Source of the DNA: Asaia bogorensis
GTDB taxonomy: Bacteria; Pseudomonadota; Alphaproteobacteria; Acetobacterales; Acetobacteraceae
DNA: 64,000 nucleotides
NCBI RefSeq assembly: GCF_900465345.1
Contig: NZ_UEGO01000010.1
Span: forward strand, 1 to 64,000
Direction of reading: 5' to 3'
The notes under the pieces are model-generated. The model saw only the letters and a list, made by a program, of their open reading frames with translations. It did no database searches and had not been told where the DNA came from. The stretch's first letter is position 1; each line of letters opens with the position of its first letter. Both the position numbers and the translations under genes were made by a program. Below are positions 29,175 to 40,242 of the stretch, one piece after another.

Positions 29175-31007
29175 ATGACGCACGACCTTCCCGCACTGGC
29201 CAGGGAGCTCTCTCCCGCAGGGCCCCTCGACGGGTTCTGGCCAATCGAGGATTATGCAGCCCTCGGCGACGGCCGTTGTGTGGCGCTGCTGGCGCCCGAT
29301 GGCAGTGTGGACTGGCTCTGCGTCCCCAATATCGATTCACCTCCGATGTTCGATCGTCTCCTGCATCGTGCGGGCGGTTTTTTCCAGATACGCCCTGTCG
29401 GCGCCTACAAGGCCACGCGGCGCTATCGTGAGGACAGCAATGTTCTCGAGACCCTGATCGAAACCGAAACGGGCACGGCCAGACTTACTGAATCTCTCAA
29501 CAGTACCTTCGCCGGGCGTCTGCCCTGGACCGAATTTGCACGGCGTATTGAGGGGCTGACGGGGCGCATGACATTCGTCGTGCGTTTCCGGCTCGGCACG
29601 CGCTGTGGCACTGTCGCGCCCTGGATCCAGACCACACAGAACGGCAATATCTTCCATGTGGGGTCCGTGCTCGCCCATATGGTGCACACGCCCAACATGC
29701 GCATCCTCCGCGAAGAGGATGAGGCCATCGAGGCCGAGATCGTGGTGGGTGAGAAAACCCACGCCCTCGTGGCGCTGGTCGCGACCGAAAACGAGCCTCT
29801 TGCCGTGCCGAGTGTCGAGGAGATCGACGGGCGTATCGAGACCAGCGATGAGGCGTGGCGCAGCTGGGACAACACCCTGCATTATGACGGCCCCTATCGT
29901 GAGCAGGTGCGGCGCAGCGCGCTGGCCCTTAAGCTGCTGCTTTATTCATCGAGCGGGGCTATTGCGGCGGCAGCCACGACCTCGCTGCCCGAACGGCTGA
30001 AAGACGGCAAGAACTGGGATTACCGTTACGCCTGGATACGCGATGCCGCCTATGTGGCGAATGCCTTCCTGCGGCTTGGCGCGGTGGCCGAGGTCAAGGC
30101 CGCACTGGCCTGGCTGGTGCATCACCTCGGCGAATCAGGCCCGATGGTGATGTATGGCCTCTCGGGGCAGAGTGTCGATGACGAGATTGTCTATGACGAG
30201 GTTGAGGGCTATCGCGGCATCAAGCCTGTCGTGAGCGGCAACCGCGCGGCGGGCCAGCATCAGCATGGTATTTATGGCGATATCTTCGAGACGGCGGCGC
30301 TGTTCGTCTCGCGAGGCAATCTGCTCGACCAGAAGACCGCCGTGCTTCTGGCCGATCTCGCCGATCGCTGCGCCGATCACTGGCGTCAGAAAGACGCCGG
30401 GATCTGGGAGCTGACCGAGGACCAGCACTACACCATGTCCAAGATCAGCTGCTGGCAGGCGCTGGATCGTGCATGCCAGATGGCCGAGCGTGGGCATCTG
30501 GCGAAGGACCGTGCGCCGCGCTGGGCACGTGAGAAAGAGCGTATCCTGGAATGGATCGATCGTGAGTGCTGGTGCGACAGGCGCAAGGCATATCTATTCT
30601 ACCCCGGATCGGACGGTCTGGACGCCTCAATCGCGCTTGCCGTGCCCTTTGGTCTGGACAGGCACGATCGTATGCTCTCGACCCTGCGTGCGATACGAGA
30701 GGAGCTTGGCCACGGGCCGTTTTTGTTCCGCTATACCGGCATGCGTGAGGAGGAGGGCGCCTTTCTGGCCTGTAGCTGCTGGATGGTCGAGGCGCTGTAT
30801 CTCCTGGGCGAGAAAGATGAGGCTGAAAAGCTGTACGCCAATTTCCTCGAACGTCTGCCAAGCAATACCGGCATCATGGCCGAGATGATCAATCCCGAAA
30901 CGGGGATGTATCTGGGCAACACGCCGCAGGGGCTGAGCCATCTCGGCGTCATCCACGCAGCCTGTGCGCTTGCAGGCAACAGGATGAAGGCTTTCGATTT
31001 GTCCTGA
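29175..31007 (+). CDS. Glycoside hydrolase family 15 protein (glucoamylase/trehalase type)
   Basis: About 610 residues without signal peptide, so cytoplasmic. A bacterial N-terminal domain (FWPIEDYAALGDGRCVALLAPDGSVDWLCVPNIDSPPMFDRLL) precedes the (alpha/alpha)6 barrel, where WDYRYAWIRDAAYVANAF and EVEGYRG are characteristic. Known bacterial members hydrolyse trehalose or alpha-1,4-glucans; the exact substrate is not readable. ATG 29175 is preferred, with AGAGAGAAG upstream. Neighbour is a sugar porin, which fits a carbohydrate role. Confidence 0.9.
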   Translation: MTHDLPALARELSPAGPLDGFWPIEDYAALGDGRCVALLAPDGSVDWLCVPNIDSPPMFDRLLHRAGGFFQIRPVGAYKATRRYREDSNVLETLIETETGTARLTESLNSTFAGRLPWTEFARRIEGLTGRMTFVVRFRLGTRCGTVAPWIQTTQNGNIFHVGSVLAHMVHTPNMRILREEDEAIEAEIVVGEKTHALVALVATENEPLAVPSVEEIDGRIETSDEAWRSWDNTLHYDGPYREQVRRSALALKLLLYSSSGAIAAAATTSLPERLKDGKNWDYRYAWIRDAAYVANAFLRLGAVAEVKAALAWLVHHLGESGPMVMYGLSGQSVDDEIVYDEVEGYRGIKPVVSGNRAAGQHQHGIYGDIFETAALFVSRGNLLDQKTAVLLADLADRCADHWRQKDAGIWELTEDQHYTMSKISCWQALDRACQMAERGHLAKDRAPRWAREKERILEWIDRECWCDRRKAYLFYPGSDGLDASIALAVPFGLDRHDRMLSTLRAIREELGHGPFLFRYTGMREEEGAFLACSCWMVEALYLLGEKDEAEKLYANFLERLPSNTGIMAEMINPETGMYLGNTPQGLSHLGVIHAACALAGNRMKAFDLS

Positions 31008-31147
31008 GGCGGGCACGTCACCGATCGGATGGGTCGTTCACGCTTCGATTGGCGCTGGACGGCTCACTTTCACGGCCTCGCATCCTGTCGGTTCGTCAGC
31101 GAGCCTGATGCAGGAGCAAGATCGGACTGACCGTATGCAGGGGAGAA

Positions 31148-32143
31148 TCAGTCGCGCCCCGTAAGGCTCCATGCCTTGCGGGCAAGTGTCAGCGCGTGCA
31201 GACGGGCTGCGGGGGCATAGATCGGCGCGCTGATCATCAGTTCATCGGGCGCGTGGCGGGACATGAATTGCTCTATACCCTCAGCGACCCGCTCACATGT
31301 GCCAATCAGGCTGGTGCCCTGCATCGTATCGAGTTGCGCACTGACCTCTCGCGACCAAGGGAGATCTTCTGGCAGGACAGGGGGCAGGATGCGTCCGGGT
31401 TTGCCCTGACGCAGGGCTGCCACGAACAGGCGCCGTGACGTGGCAAGGTAATCGGCTTCTTCTGCTGTGTCGGCGGCAATCACATTGACCGCAAGCATGA
31501 CATAGGGTGTGGCCAGATGGGCCGAAGGCTGGAAGTCGCGACGATAAAGCGCGATCGCCTGCTCCATCATCTGCGGTGCAAAATGCGATGCAAAGGCGAA
31601 AGGCAGCCCCAGCGCCGCAGCAAGCTGCGCCGAGAACAGCGATGACCCCAAGAGCCAGACCGGCACGTTCGCTCCGGCGCCCGGCGTGGCCACCACACCA
31701 TTGGCGCTGCCTGCTGGCGAGAGATAGGCCATGAGCTCGAGCACATCATCGGGAAAGCGTTCGGCGTGGTCGATATGACGCCTCAGCGCACGCATGGTGC
31801 GTTGATCTGAACCCGGTGCCCGGCCAAGCCCCAGATCGATGCGTCCGGGAAAAAGCGCCTCAAGCGTGCCGAACTGCTCGGCGATGACGAGCGGCGCATG
31901 GTTGGGCAGCATGATGCCCCCCGCCCCAATACGCATTGTCTGCGTGGCTGCGGCCAGATGGCCGATCACAACGCTCGTGGCCGCTGAGGCAATGCCTGGC
32001 ATGGCGTGATGCTCGGCCACCCAGTAGCGATGAAAGCCAAGGGCCTCCGCGTGAACTGCCTGATCGCGGGACTCCATAAGGGCCTCCCGAACCGTGCCGT
32101 CTTCGCGAATGAAGGAGAGATCAAGTACTGAGAGCGGTGTCAT
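31148..32143 (-). CDS. LLM-class flavin-dependent oxidoreductase
   Basis: 331 residues of the luciferase-like monooxygenase group, similar to YhbW/MsnO8-type proteins. Conserved pieces are LSVLDLSFI at the start, [68 protein letters not shown] (with MRIGAGG seen here), and a C-terminal [17 protein letters not shown]. It probably binds FMN; the substrate is unknown. It is followed by a 141-base gap to the GH15 gene, converging on it. Upstream, the clcA hairpin ends the neighbour. Confidence 0.9.
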   Translation of the reverse strand: MTPLSVLDLSFIREDGTVREALMESRDQAVHAEALGFHRYWVAEHHAMPGIASAATSVVIGHLAAATQTMRIGAGGIMLPNHAPLVIAEQFGTLEALFPGRIDLGLGRAPGSDQRTMRALRRHIDHAERFPDDVLELMAYLSPAGSANGVVATPGAGANVPVWLLGSSLFSAQLAAALGLPFAFASHFAPQMMEQAIALYRRDFQPSAHLATPYVMLAVNVIAADTAEEADYLATSRRLFVAALRQGKPGRILPPVLPEDLPWSREVSAQLDTMQGTSLIGTCERVAEGIEQFMSRHAPDELMISAPIYAPAARLHALTLARKAWSLTGRD

Positions 32144-32180
32144 GATCCCGATATGGGATGCTGTCTGGCCCTCTGAAAGC

Positions 32181-32200
32181 CCCCCGGAGCGATCCGGGGG
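32181..32200 (-). terminator. Hairpin after clcA
   Basis: CCCCCGGA and TCCGGGGG pair around GCGA. On the minus strand it is followed by GCTTTC, so it is a plausible terminator for the ClC gene that ends at 32263. Confidence 0.55.
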
Positions 32201-32262
32201 CGCAGCCTCGCGGCGTATCAGATCAATCGCGGGGCGCGTAACCGACGGGCTCTGGCCTCGGA

Positions 32263-33699
32263 TCAGGCCTCGTGGGGCTTGTCGCCTGGCTTCCGGTCGC
32301 TTTCCTCGACCAGAGTCTCGATGGCAGGGCTGGGGTTGGGGCTGCTGCGCGTATAGATCGGGGCAGGGGCGGCGCTATGCGCTGCTTCCATGAAGCGGTC
32401 GGCCAGCGCGCCATAAAGCGCGTGCTTGCAGATCATGCGCGAGACACCGAAAGCGAGAAAGGACGTGGCCATTAGCGCAAGCGTCACCTGCTGGTTGTCG
32501 CACATTTCCATGACAATGACTGTCGCTGTCAGCGGGGCCTGCACTACGGCAGAGAAATAGGCCACTGTACCCAGCAGCACTACGGCGCCAGCGGTTGTAT
32601 GGGGCAGATATTGCGCGATCCAGCCGCCGATTCCGGCACCAACGGACAGGGAAGGGGCAAAGAGGCCGCCCGGAATACCCGAGCAATAGGACACGACGGT
32701 CGCGATGAATTTCAGCACGAAGAACGATGCCGGATAATGCTCCGAGCCGTCGATGATGGCGCGGGCCTGGGTATAACCTGTGCCATAGGTTGCGCCGTGC
32801 GATACCAGCCCGAGAAGCGCCAGAACCAGACCGCACAACGCCGCGAAGGCAACCGGTCGTGCCTTGATCAGCGCCCCGATGCGCCCCGGCAGGCCTTTGG
32901 AGAAGCGGATGAGCAGGGCCGAGAATGTCCCGCCTGCAATCCCCCCTACGATGCCGCAGGTCAGCACCGCAATCCAGGCTGTGCCAATGGGGACATCGAC
33001 ATCCGTATGCCCGAAATACGAGTAATTGCCGACGAGAGCGATGGCCGTCACACCGGAGAGCACAACACCGGTCAGCATGGTGCCCGATGTTTTCTGCTCG
33101 AAGGAGTGCGAGAGTTCCTCAATGGCAAAAACAATCCCTGCCAGAGGCGTATTGAAGGCAGCCGAAACACCTGCGGCACCGCCAGCAAGAATGGCGCCGC
33201 GACGGGCTGCCACGTTCGAGATGCCAAGCAATCGCGAAAAGCCGTGCATGATCGCGGCGCCAACCTGCACCGTAGGACCCTCGCGGCCGATGGATGCGCC
33301 AACGAGCAAGCCAAAACAGGTGAGGATGATCTTTGCGAAGGCGATGCGCAGCGAGAGAACACGATTAACGATCGAGAAGTTCTCGATATGCAGTGTGGCG
33401 ATGGTCTGGGGGATACCACTGCCTTGCGCACCTGCAAAAAAGCGACGGGTGAGCCAGGTTGAAAGGGCCAGACCCGCGGGTACGACCACCAGCATGACAT
33501 AGGGATCCCAGTGCAGCAGACGGCCTCGGGCGCGGGCGGCCCAGTCCGCCGTACCCGCGAAAGCGACAGCCACGACGCCGACCAGAACGGCGCCCAGCCA
33601 GTAGGTAAGGGTGCGTCGCCATTGCGTGGTGGTTCGGCGCGCAGAGCGGCGCAGATGCAGAATCCGGTTCTTTTGCCGCAAAGCGGTGCTGGGGCGCAT
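32263..33699 (-). CDS. clcA: ClC-family chloride channel/antiporter
   Basis: 478 residues, about ten to twelve membrane segments. Selectivity motifs are GSGIPQ (93-98), GREGP (138-142, gating Glu140) and GGLFAPSL (near 345). The FAIEEL segment (191-196) has the second Glu at the position of the internal proton glutamate of ClC-ec1, favouring an H+/Cl- exchanger rather than a pure channel. The C-terminus after residue 430 is a short hydrophilic tail without CBS domains. A role in acid resistance fits acetic acid bacteria. It is a separate unit, with terminators before and after. Confidence 0.92.
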   Translation of the reverse strand: MRPSTALRQKNRILHLRRSARRTTTQWRRTLTYWLGAVLVGVVAVAFAGTADWAARARGRLLHWDPYVMLVVVPAGLALSTWLTRRFFAGAQGSGIPQTIATLHIENFSIVNRVLSLRIAFAKIILTCFGLLVGASIGREGPTVQVGAAIMHGFSRLLGISNVAARRGAILAGGAAGVSAAFNTPLAGIVFAIEELSHSFEQKTSGTMLTGVVLSGVTAIALVGNYSYFGHTDVDVPIGTAWIAVLTCGIVGGIAGGTFSALLIRFSKGLPGRIGALIKARPVAFAALCGLVLALLGLVSHGATYGTGYTQARAIIDGSEHYPASFFVLKFIATVVSYCSGIPGGLFAPSLSVGAGIGGWIAQYLPHTTAGAVVLLGTVAYFSAVVQAPLTATVIVMEMCDNQQVTLALMATSFLAFGVSRMICKHALYGALADRFMEAAHSAAPAPIYTRSSPNPSPAIETLVEESDRKPGDKPHEA

Positions 33700-33792
33700 A
33701 GGTTCTCGCCTGGCTGAGGGTCAGGAAGCCCCGACCGATGAGGAACGCTCCTGCCAGCACCCCAGGCGACTGGTCAAGAAACTCTTGTCACG

Positions 33793-33832
33793 AAAAAACG
33801 TAACGGGCGGCGCCTTTTCCGGTTCGCCCGTT
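33793..33832 (-). terminator. Intrinsic terminator after CDF genes
   Basis: On the minus strand AACGGGCG and CGCCCGTT pair around a 15-base loop and are followed by ACGTTTTTT. It lies eight bases after the stop of the CDF gene at 33840. The stem plus six T is a standard intrinsic terminator. Confidence 0.82.
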
Positions 33833-33839
33833 CATCGTT

Positions 33840-34732
33840 TCAGGCCAGCACCGGGATGCCGGTCTGCTTGGCCTTTTCTTCTGGCTCGACATGAATATGG
33901 ATAAGGGCGCGGCCGATATGACGACGCAAGGCGTGTTCGACCCGGTCGCAGATATCATGCGATTCCGATACCGTCATGGTGCCTGGCACCACCAGATGAA
34001 ATTCGATGAAGCTGACACTGCCTGCGGTGCGTACACGGATGTCATGGGCCTCGATCGCGCCTCTTGCATGTTTCGAAATAACGGCCCGGATCATCTGGAG
34101 CGTGTCTGTGTCCGGCGCTTCGTCCATCAGACCGGCGATGGATTGCTTCATCATGTCGAATCCGACGCGCAGGACGTTCACGGCCACAAGGGCCGAAAGA
34201 ATGGCATCGAGACGCGTGTAGCCGGTGAGCGGGATGAGCGTGATACCAATCACCAGAACGACTGTTGTCCAGACATCGGAAATGACATGGCGGCCATTGG
34301 CAGTAAGGGCGGGCGAGCGGCGCATGCGGCCCTGACGCACCAGAACCAGCCCCCAGATCAGATTGACCACACCGCCAAGCGCGTTGAAGACGATGCCACG
34401 CCACGGGGCGAGATCATGGTTGGGCGCCCACCAGCTCTGCCACGCGACCCAGGCGATTCCGATGGCGGTGAGCACCACCAGAACAGCCTCGCTGACGGCA
34501 GAGAGATATTCGGCCTTGTCATGCCCGTAGGTATGGTTCTCATCCGCCGGTCGCTGCGCCACTTTCAGTGCCCACAGAGCCCCCAGAGCGGCAGCAACAT
34601 TGATGATCGTTTCAAGCGCGTCAGACAGCAGGGCAGAACTGCCACTGACGCGCCAGGCCACGTATTTCAGCCCGAGGGCAACGAGGCTGACGAGCAGCGA
34701 GAACCAGCCAAAAACGATCTTTTCGGGCTGCT

Positions 34733-34739
<7 letters not shown>
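33840..34739 (-). CDS. CDF cation efflux transporter, FieF-like
   Basis: 299 residues with about six membrane segments and a C-terminal cytoplasmic domain (residues about 210-290, HDIRVRTAGSVSFIEFHLVVP). The helix 2 metal site reads SDALETIINV (Asp40, Glu43), where FieF has a DxxxD pattern, so the second acidic residue is shifted. Helix 5 has HVISDVWTT, an intact HxxxD. Iron, zinc or manganese are possible substrates. The start lies seven bases inside the end of the upstream CDF gene, so translation is coupled. Confidence 0.85.
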
Positions 34740-35833
<1,094 letters not shown>

Positions 35834-36549
35834 GAAATTGCTCTCGAAAGAAATTGCCACAGGGATTGTGCTGGTCAGGGATCATATAGGGCATCGACAC
35901 GATACCCGCCAAGGCGAAGCCGGACTGTGGGTGAGAAATGACGGGCGGCGCACAATATGGGTGATTCTTCCCCAAAAGTTAACGTAATTCTAAAATCGTT
36001 ACTACGAAACACTTAGTCAAATTGTAATGCATCGATTGTTTAACGACATGTATGTGCCCGGTTTCTGATAAAGGAATAGAATGGAAAGTGAATGATTCGG
36101 GTGGTTATTCCGTTCAGAAAGGGTTTGTCATCAAATCATTCAATTTCGTTATTGAATTATCGGCTTTATTGGGGTGGTATGCGTGGCACCAAGTTGGGCT
36201 ACTGGCCGTTAATGAGCTTTTAACGTTATTGGGTATTTTGGTGAAGGTCTCTCAGCTTTTCCGAGTTTGCGCCTCGGGTCTTCCGGCTTCCGAAAGGACA
36301 GTCCCGATCATGCGCGGCGAGCTCCGGTCGTTCATCGGGCAGATGTGCCAAGGGGCTGCGGCGTCACAGTTTCCATGTCCGGCTTCAGCCGGATCTCTTC
36401 ACTCCCGGAAGGGCGATGTGTCCTCCCCGGTGGGAATAAAACACAGGATCCGGAGCGGAATTGCCGCTCATTACTCTATCACCACCGTGCCGCTTTCAGC
36501 GGATCAGCGTGACCGAGACGTTATCGCGTCCCATAAAAGCAAGGAAAAT
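35834..36549 (+). other. Long leader region before M28 peptidase gene
   Basis: About 700 bases without a credible gene. The first 300 bases (to about 36240) are AT-rich and probably carry promoters. In 36260-36530 there are several short hairpins: TCCGGCT..AGCCGGA at 36378-36393, GAGCGG..CCGCTC at 36453-36469 and CCGCT..AGCGG at 36490-36502. They may form a structured 5' leader; no known riboswitch class was recognised. An in-frame extension of the peptidase through this region is unlikely. Confidence 0.5.
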
Positions 36550-38238
36550 ATGATGCGATCGCTACGCCCTTCCGTTGCAGCCCTCATCGTCGGAACGGTT
36601 CTGGCCGGAATGCCAGCCCGTGCGGCTGAACCGCTGGTTTATGCGCCGATGGAGCCCGGCCGCATGTCGGATGTGATTCGTACGCTCGCCTCAGATCCAT
36701 TCGAGGGACGTGCACCTGGCACGATGGGGGCGATCCGGTCGGTCAATTACATCGTCTCCCAGTTTCAGGCGATTGGTCTGGAGCCAGCGGGGGATAACGG
36801 GAGCTGGACCCAGGAAGTCCCGATGATCCATACGCGGATCGCGCCCGACTCCCTGATTCATTTCAAGGCCGGTGGGGCGGAAGGGCTCGATTTCCATCAA
36901 TCGGAACAGATCTATCTGACTACCGGGACACCTTCGTCCCAGATACGCATTACGGACGCGCCGCTCGTGTTTGTCGGGTATGGCGTCACTGCACCGGCCC
37001 GCGACTGGGATGATTTCAAGAATGTCGATCTCAAGGGCAAGATTGCGGTCATCCTGATCAACGATCCTGACTTCAAGGCGGCTGCGGATGAACCCGTGAA
37101 GGGCCGCTTCGGTGGTCGGACCATGACCTATTATGGCCGCTGGACCTACAAATATGAGGAAGCGGCCCGCAGGGGTGCCGTTGGCGCGCTGATCATCCAT
37201 GATACAGAGGCCGCTTCCTATCCCTGGAGCACAGTCATTGCGGCGGGGGGAGAGGCCTTCGATCTCGAGCGCAAGGGCAAGGCGGAATCGCTGGTCGTCA
37301 AAGGCTGGCTGGAGGGGCAGGCGGCCCATGACCTGTTTGCTCGAGCGGGGCTCGATCTGGACAAGCTGAGCGTGCAGGCACGTCGCGCCGATTTCACGCC
37401 TGTCACCCTGCCGGGTGTCACCATGACCACGACGCTGGATGTCACCACGTCGCATCTGCAAAGCCGGAATGTTCTGGCCAAGCTTCCGGGCAGCACTCAT
37501 CCTGACGAGACGATCGTTTACGGTGCGCATTGGGATGCGTTCGGCAAGAGCCGCGGCCCCAATGGCGAGGCTTTGATACGGCGCGGCGCCATTGACGACG
37601 CTTCGGGCATTGCGGCGGTGATGGAAATTGCCCGTGCTTTCAAATCCGGCCCTCAGCCGGAGCGGACGATTCTCTTCAGCGCCTGGACGGCTGAGGAGCG
37701 CGGGCTTCTGGGATCCACCTGGTATGTCGAGCATCCCCTTATCTCTCTGCCCAAGACGGTTGCAAATTTCACGATCGACGTGCTGCAGATGGGTGGTCTT
37801 TCACATAATGCCTTTCTCGTAGGGGCCGGGCAGGACAGTCTGCAGGATGACTTCGCGACAATCGCTTCCGCGCAGGGACGTGTGACTGTCAACGAAGCCC
37901 TGCCTGAACGCGGGGCCTTCTATCGCGCCGATCACCTCCCGTTTGCCCGTGCCGGTGTGCCGGTGCTGCCGATCATGGATCTGGCCGGATATCCGGACCT
38001 CGTGAACGGTGGTGTTCCAGCGGGCCGCAAATGGCTTGAGGGCTATATGGCCTGTTACCATCAGCCCTGCGACGCCTGGAGCGCCAGCTGGGATCTGCGT
38101 GGCGCGGCTGAGGACGCCGCGGCGCTTTACGAGGTTGGCAGAAGTCTGGCCTTCTCGCGTATGTGGCCAAGCTGGAAGCAGGGCTCGGAATTCAAGGCAA
38201 TCCGTGAGCGCACGGAGTCGCAGCGCCCTGCACTCTGA
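36550..38238 (+). CDS. Exported M28 zinc peptidase with PA domain
   Basis: 562 residues with signal peptide (MMRSLRPSV...ARAAEP). A protease-associated insert (about 105-270, with DLKGKIAVILIND) precedes the M28 catalytic core. Zinc ligands and catalytic residues are seen in AHWDAFG (His), IDDASG (Asp), TAEERGLLG (Glu-Glu, base plus ligand), TIDVLQMGG (Asp) and YHQPCDAW (His). It should act as a periplasmic or secreted aminopeptidase, substrate unknown. ATG 36550 (or the adjacent 36553) follows AAGGAAA at 36541. Confidence 0.9.
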   Translation: MMRSLRPSVAALIVGTVLAGMPARAAEPLVYAPMEPGRMSDVIRTLASDPFEGRAPGTMGAIRSVNYIVSQFQAIGLEPAGDNGSWTQEVPMIHTRIAPDSLIHFKAGGAEGLDFHQSEQIYLTTGTPSSQIRITDAPLVFVGYGVTAPARDWDDFKNVDLKGKIAVILINDPDFKAAADEPVKGRFGGRTMTYYGRWTYKYEEAARRGAVGALIIHDTEAASYPWSTVIAAGGEAFDLERKGKAESLVVKGWLEGQAAHDLFARAGLDLDKLSVQARRADFTPVTLPGVTMTTTLDVTTSHLQSRNVLAKLPGSTHPDETIVYGAHWDAFGKSRGPNGEALIRRGAIDDASGIAAVMEIARAFKSGPQPERTILFSAWTAEERGLLGSTWYVEHPLISLPKTVANFTIDVLQMGGLSHNAFLVGAGQDSLQDDFATIASAQGRVTVNEALPERGAFYRADHLPFARAGVPVLPIMDLAGYPDLVNGGVPAGRKWLEGYMACYHQPCDAWSASWDLRGAAEDAAALYEVGRSLAFSRMWPSWKQGSEFKAIRERTESQRPAL

Positions 38239-38245
38239 CGGGTAT

Positions 38246-38265
38246 GGAGGCCGGGAACGGCCTCC
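38246..38265 (+). terminator. Hairpin after M28 peptidase gene
   Basis: GGAGGCC and GGCCTCC pair around GGGAAC, eight bases after the stop codon. No T run follows. Confidence 0.45.
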
Positions 38266-38438
38266 GCCCTGCCTGCCATGGGGCTATTAGCAACGCAGCA
38301 GGCATGTACCTCGATGGCGCGGGCATAAGGCAATATTAGGCGGAGGAGGCATGCTCCTTCAGGAGCGGTCCTTCAGATCGGGCCAGATCGCGCTATTCTT
38401 CTTGACAAGACACGCCCAGTTCGTGACTTGCAGCCCAC

Positions 38439-40061
38439 ATGATCCGGCTAACAGAACTCAGGCTCCCTCTCGACCATTCAGACGATGCCCTGCGCGAGGC
38501 CATTCTTCAGCGTCTCGGTGTGCCATCCGAGGCGTTGACAGCGTTCACCATCGCCCGGCGTGGCTATGATGCCCGCAAACGCGGGCGCATCATGCTGATC
38601 TACAGCGTTGATTGCGTGGTCGAGAATGAAGCAGCCGTTCTCGCAGCTCATGAAAACACGGTTTCGGTCATGCCGACACCAGAGATCCGCTACAAGGCAC
38701 CCTCGGCTGAACCGGGTCCTCTTCGCCCCGTGGTAATCGGCGCCGGGCCATGCGGTGTGATGGCGGCGCTGGTTCTGGCGCAGGCTGGTCTCAAGCCCAT
38801 CGTCATCGAGCGCGGAAAGATCGTGCGTGAGCGAACGGTGGATACGTTTGCCCTGTGGCGTCGCTCTGAACTGACTCCAGAAAGCAATGTGCAGTTTGGC
38901 GAAGGTGGGGCAGGGACCTTCTCGGACGGCAAGCTTTATAGCGGCGTGAGCGATCCGCGCCATCTGGGCCGCAAGGTCATGGAAGAGTTCGTCAAGGCGG
39001 GCGCACCGGAGGAAATTCTTTACGTTTCCAAACCTCATATCGGGACATTCAGGCTGGTCTCGATGGTGGAGCATATCCGTGCCGAGATCGAGCGTCTGGG
39101 GGGTGAATATCGTTTTGGCGTGCGCGTGGATGGTCTGCGTACCGAGGGCGAGCCAAGGCGCCTGACTGGGCTTGTTCTTTCCGATGGCAGCATGCTCGAT
39201 ACTGACCGCGCCATTCTGGCGGTGGGTCACAGCGCGCGTGATACGTTCGAGATGCTGCGTGACGCGGGCGTGCCCATGGTGCCCAAGCCATTCTCCATCG
39301 GGGTGCGTATCGAGCATCCACAATCGCTGATCGATTGCGCACGCTTTGGCGATCAGGGTGGTCACCCGCTCCTGGGGGCAGCCGACTACAAGCTTGTGCA
39401 TCATGCAAAAAACGGGCGGGCGGTTTATTCCTTTTGCATGTGCCCCGGTGGTACGGTTGTCGCCGCTACTTCCGAACCAGGGCAGGTCGTGACAAATGGC
39501 ATGAGCCAGTATTCGCGCGCCGAGCGTAACGCCAATGCCGGTATTGTGGTGGATGTCTCGCCCGAGCGTGACTATCCGGGGGATGTACTGGGCGGCGTTG
39601 CGTTCCAGCGCCACTGGGAACGGGCTGCCTTTGTCGCGGGTGGCGGGGATTATCGCGCACCCGCCCAGCGCGTCGAGGATTTTCTGGCCAACCGCCCCTC
39701 GACCCATCTGGGTGAGGTCGTACCCTCCTATAAGCCTGGCGTGACACCAACTGATCTGTCGCTCTGCCTGCCGGATTTTGCGGTCGAGGCCATTCGCGAG
39801 GCGCTGCCGGCTTTCGAGCGCAAGCTCAAGGGGTTCTCGATGGGCGATGCCGTGCTGACCGGGGTGGAAACACGTACCTCGTCGCCCATCCGGATGCCGC
39901 GTGATGAGACGGGGCAGAGCCCCGGGCTGGTCGGCCTTTTTCCAGCTGGTGAGGGCGCAGGCTATGCCGGGGGTATTCTTTCGGCAGGTATAGATGGCAT
40001 TCGCGCCGCAGAATGGGTGATCGGGGATCATCAGGGCGCTAAGGCCGGTGCCGAGGGCTGA
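38439..40061 (+). CDS. FAD-dependent dehydrogenase (COG2509 type)
   Basis: 540 residues, similar to the uncharacterised FAD-dependent dehydrogenases of COG2509. A short N-terminal domain precedes the Rossmann motif VVIGAGPCGVMAAL (about 97-110). Further family pieces are NVQFGEGGAGTFSDGKLYSG, KPFSIGVRIEHPQSLID, YSFCMCPGGTVVAATSEPG and the C-terminal LVGLFPAGEGAGYAGGILSAGIDGI. It binds FAD; substrate and partner are unknown. A long ORF on the opposite strand is a shadow. A hairpin overlaps the stop. Confidence 0.92.
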   Translation: MIRLTELRLPLDHSDDALREAILQRLGVPSEALTAFTIARRGYDARKRGRIMLIYSVDCVVENEAAVLAAHENTVSVMPTPEIRYKAPSAEPGPLRPVVIGAGPCGVMAALVLAQAGLKPIVIERGKIVRERTVDTFALWRRSELTPESNVQFGEGGAGTFSDGKLYSGVSDPRHLGRKVMEEFVKAGAPEEILYVSKPHIGTFRLVSMVEHIRAEIERLGGEYRFGVRVDGLRTEGEPRRLTGLVLSDGSMLDTDRAILAVGHSARDTFEMLRDAGVPMVPKPFSIGVRIEHPQSLIDCARFGDQGGHPLLGAADYKLVHHAKNGRAVYSFCMCPGGTVVAATSEPGQVVTNGMSQYSRAERNANAGIVVDVSPERDYPGDVLGGVAFQRHWERAAFVAGGGDYRAPAQRVEDFLANRPSTHLGEVVPSYKPGVTPTDLSLCLPDFAVEAIREALPAFERKLKGFSMGDAVLTGVETRTSSPIRMPRDETGQSPGLVGLFPAGEGAGYAGGILSAGIDGIRAAEWVIGDHQGAKAGAEG

Positions 40062-40069
40062 GCCTCGGC
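40050..40069 (+). terminator. Hairpin at the end of the FAD dehydrogenase gene
   Basis: GCCGAGG pairs with CCTCGGC over the stop codon region. No T run is present, so termination is uncertain. Confidence 0.35.
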
Positions 40070-40242
40070 GGCGGCATATTAGCGCATACGAAGGGGTAAC
40101 ATCTGTTCTGCCTGAGCCGGGGTAATTCCGCTGCGCTCGCGGACCGGCCCACGAGTTGCATGGCAGCGCGATAATAAATAGGCAGAACCGCGTCGTTTGG
40201 CCGCCGTTGCAGGCTCATCATCTTTCGAGAAGTTGAGCCATC

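Noticed and set aside
36052-36549. N-terminal extension of the M28 peptidase by about 166 residues
   Set aside because: It lacks any domain, and a signal peptide starts exactly at 36550 with a ribosome-binding site before it.
38478-40031. 517-codon minus-strand ORF opposite the FAD dehydrogenase gene
   Set aside because: Antisense shadow of a clear flavoprotein; no domain or ribosome-binding site.
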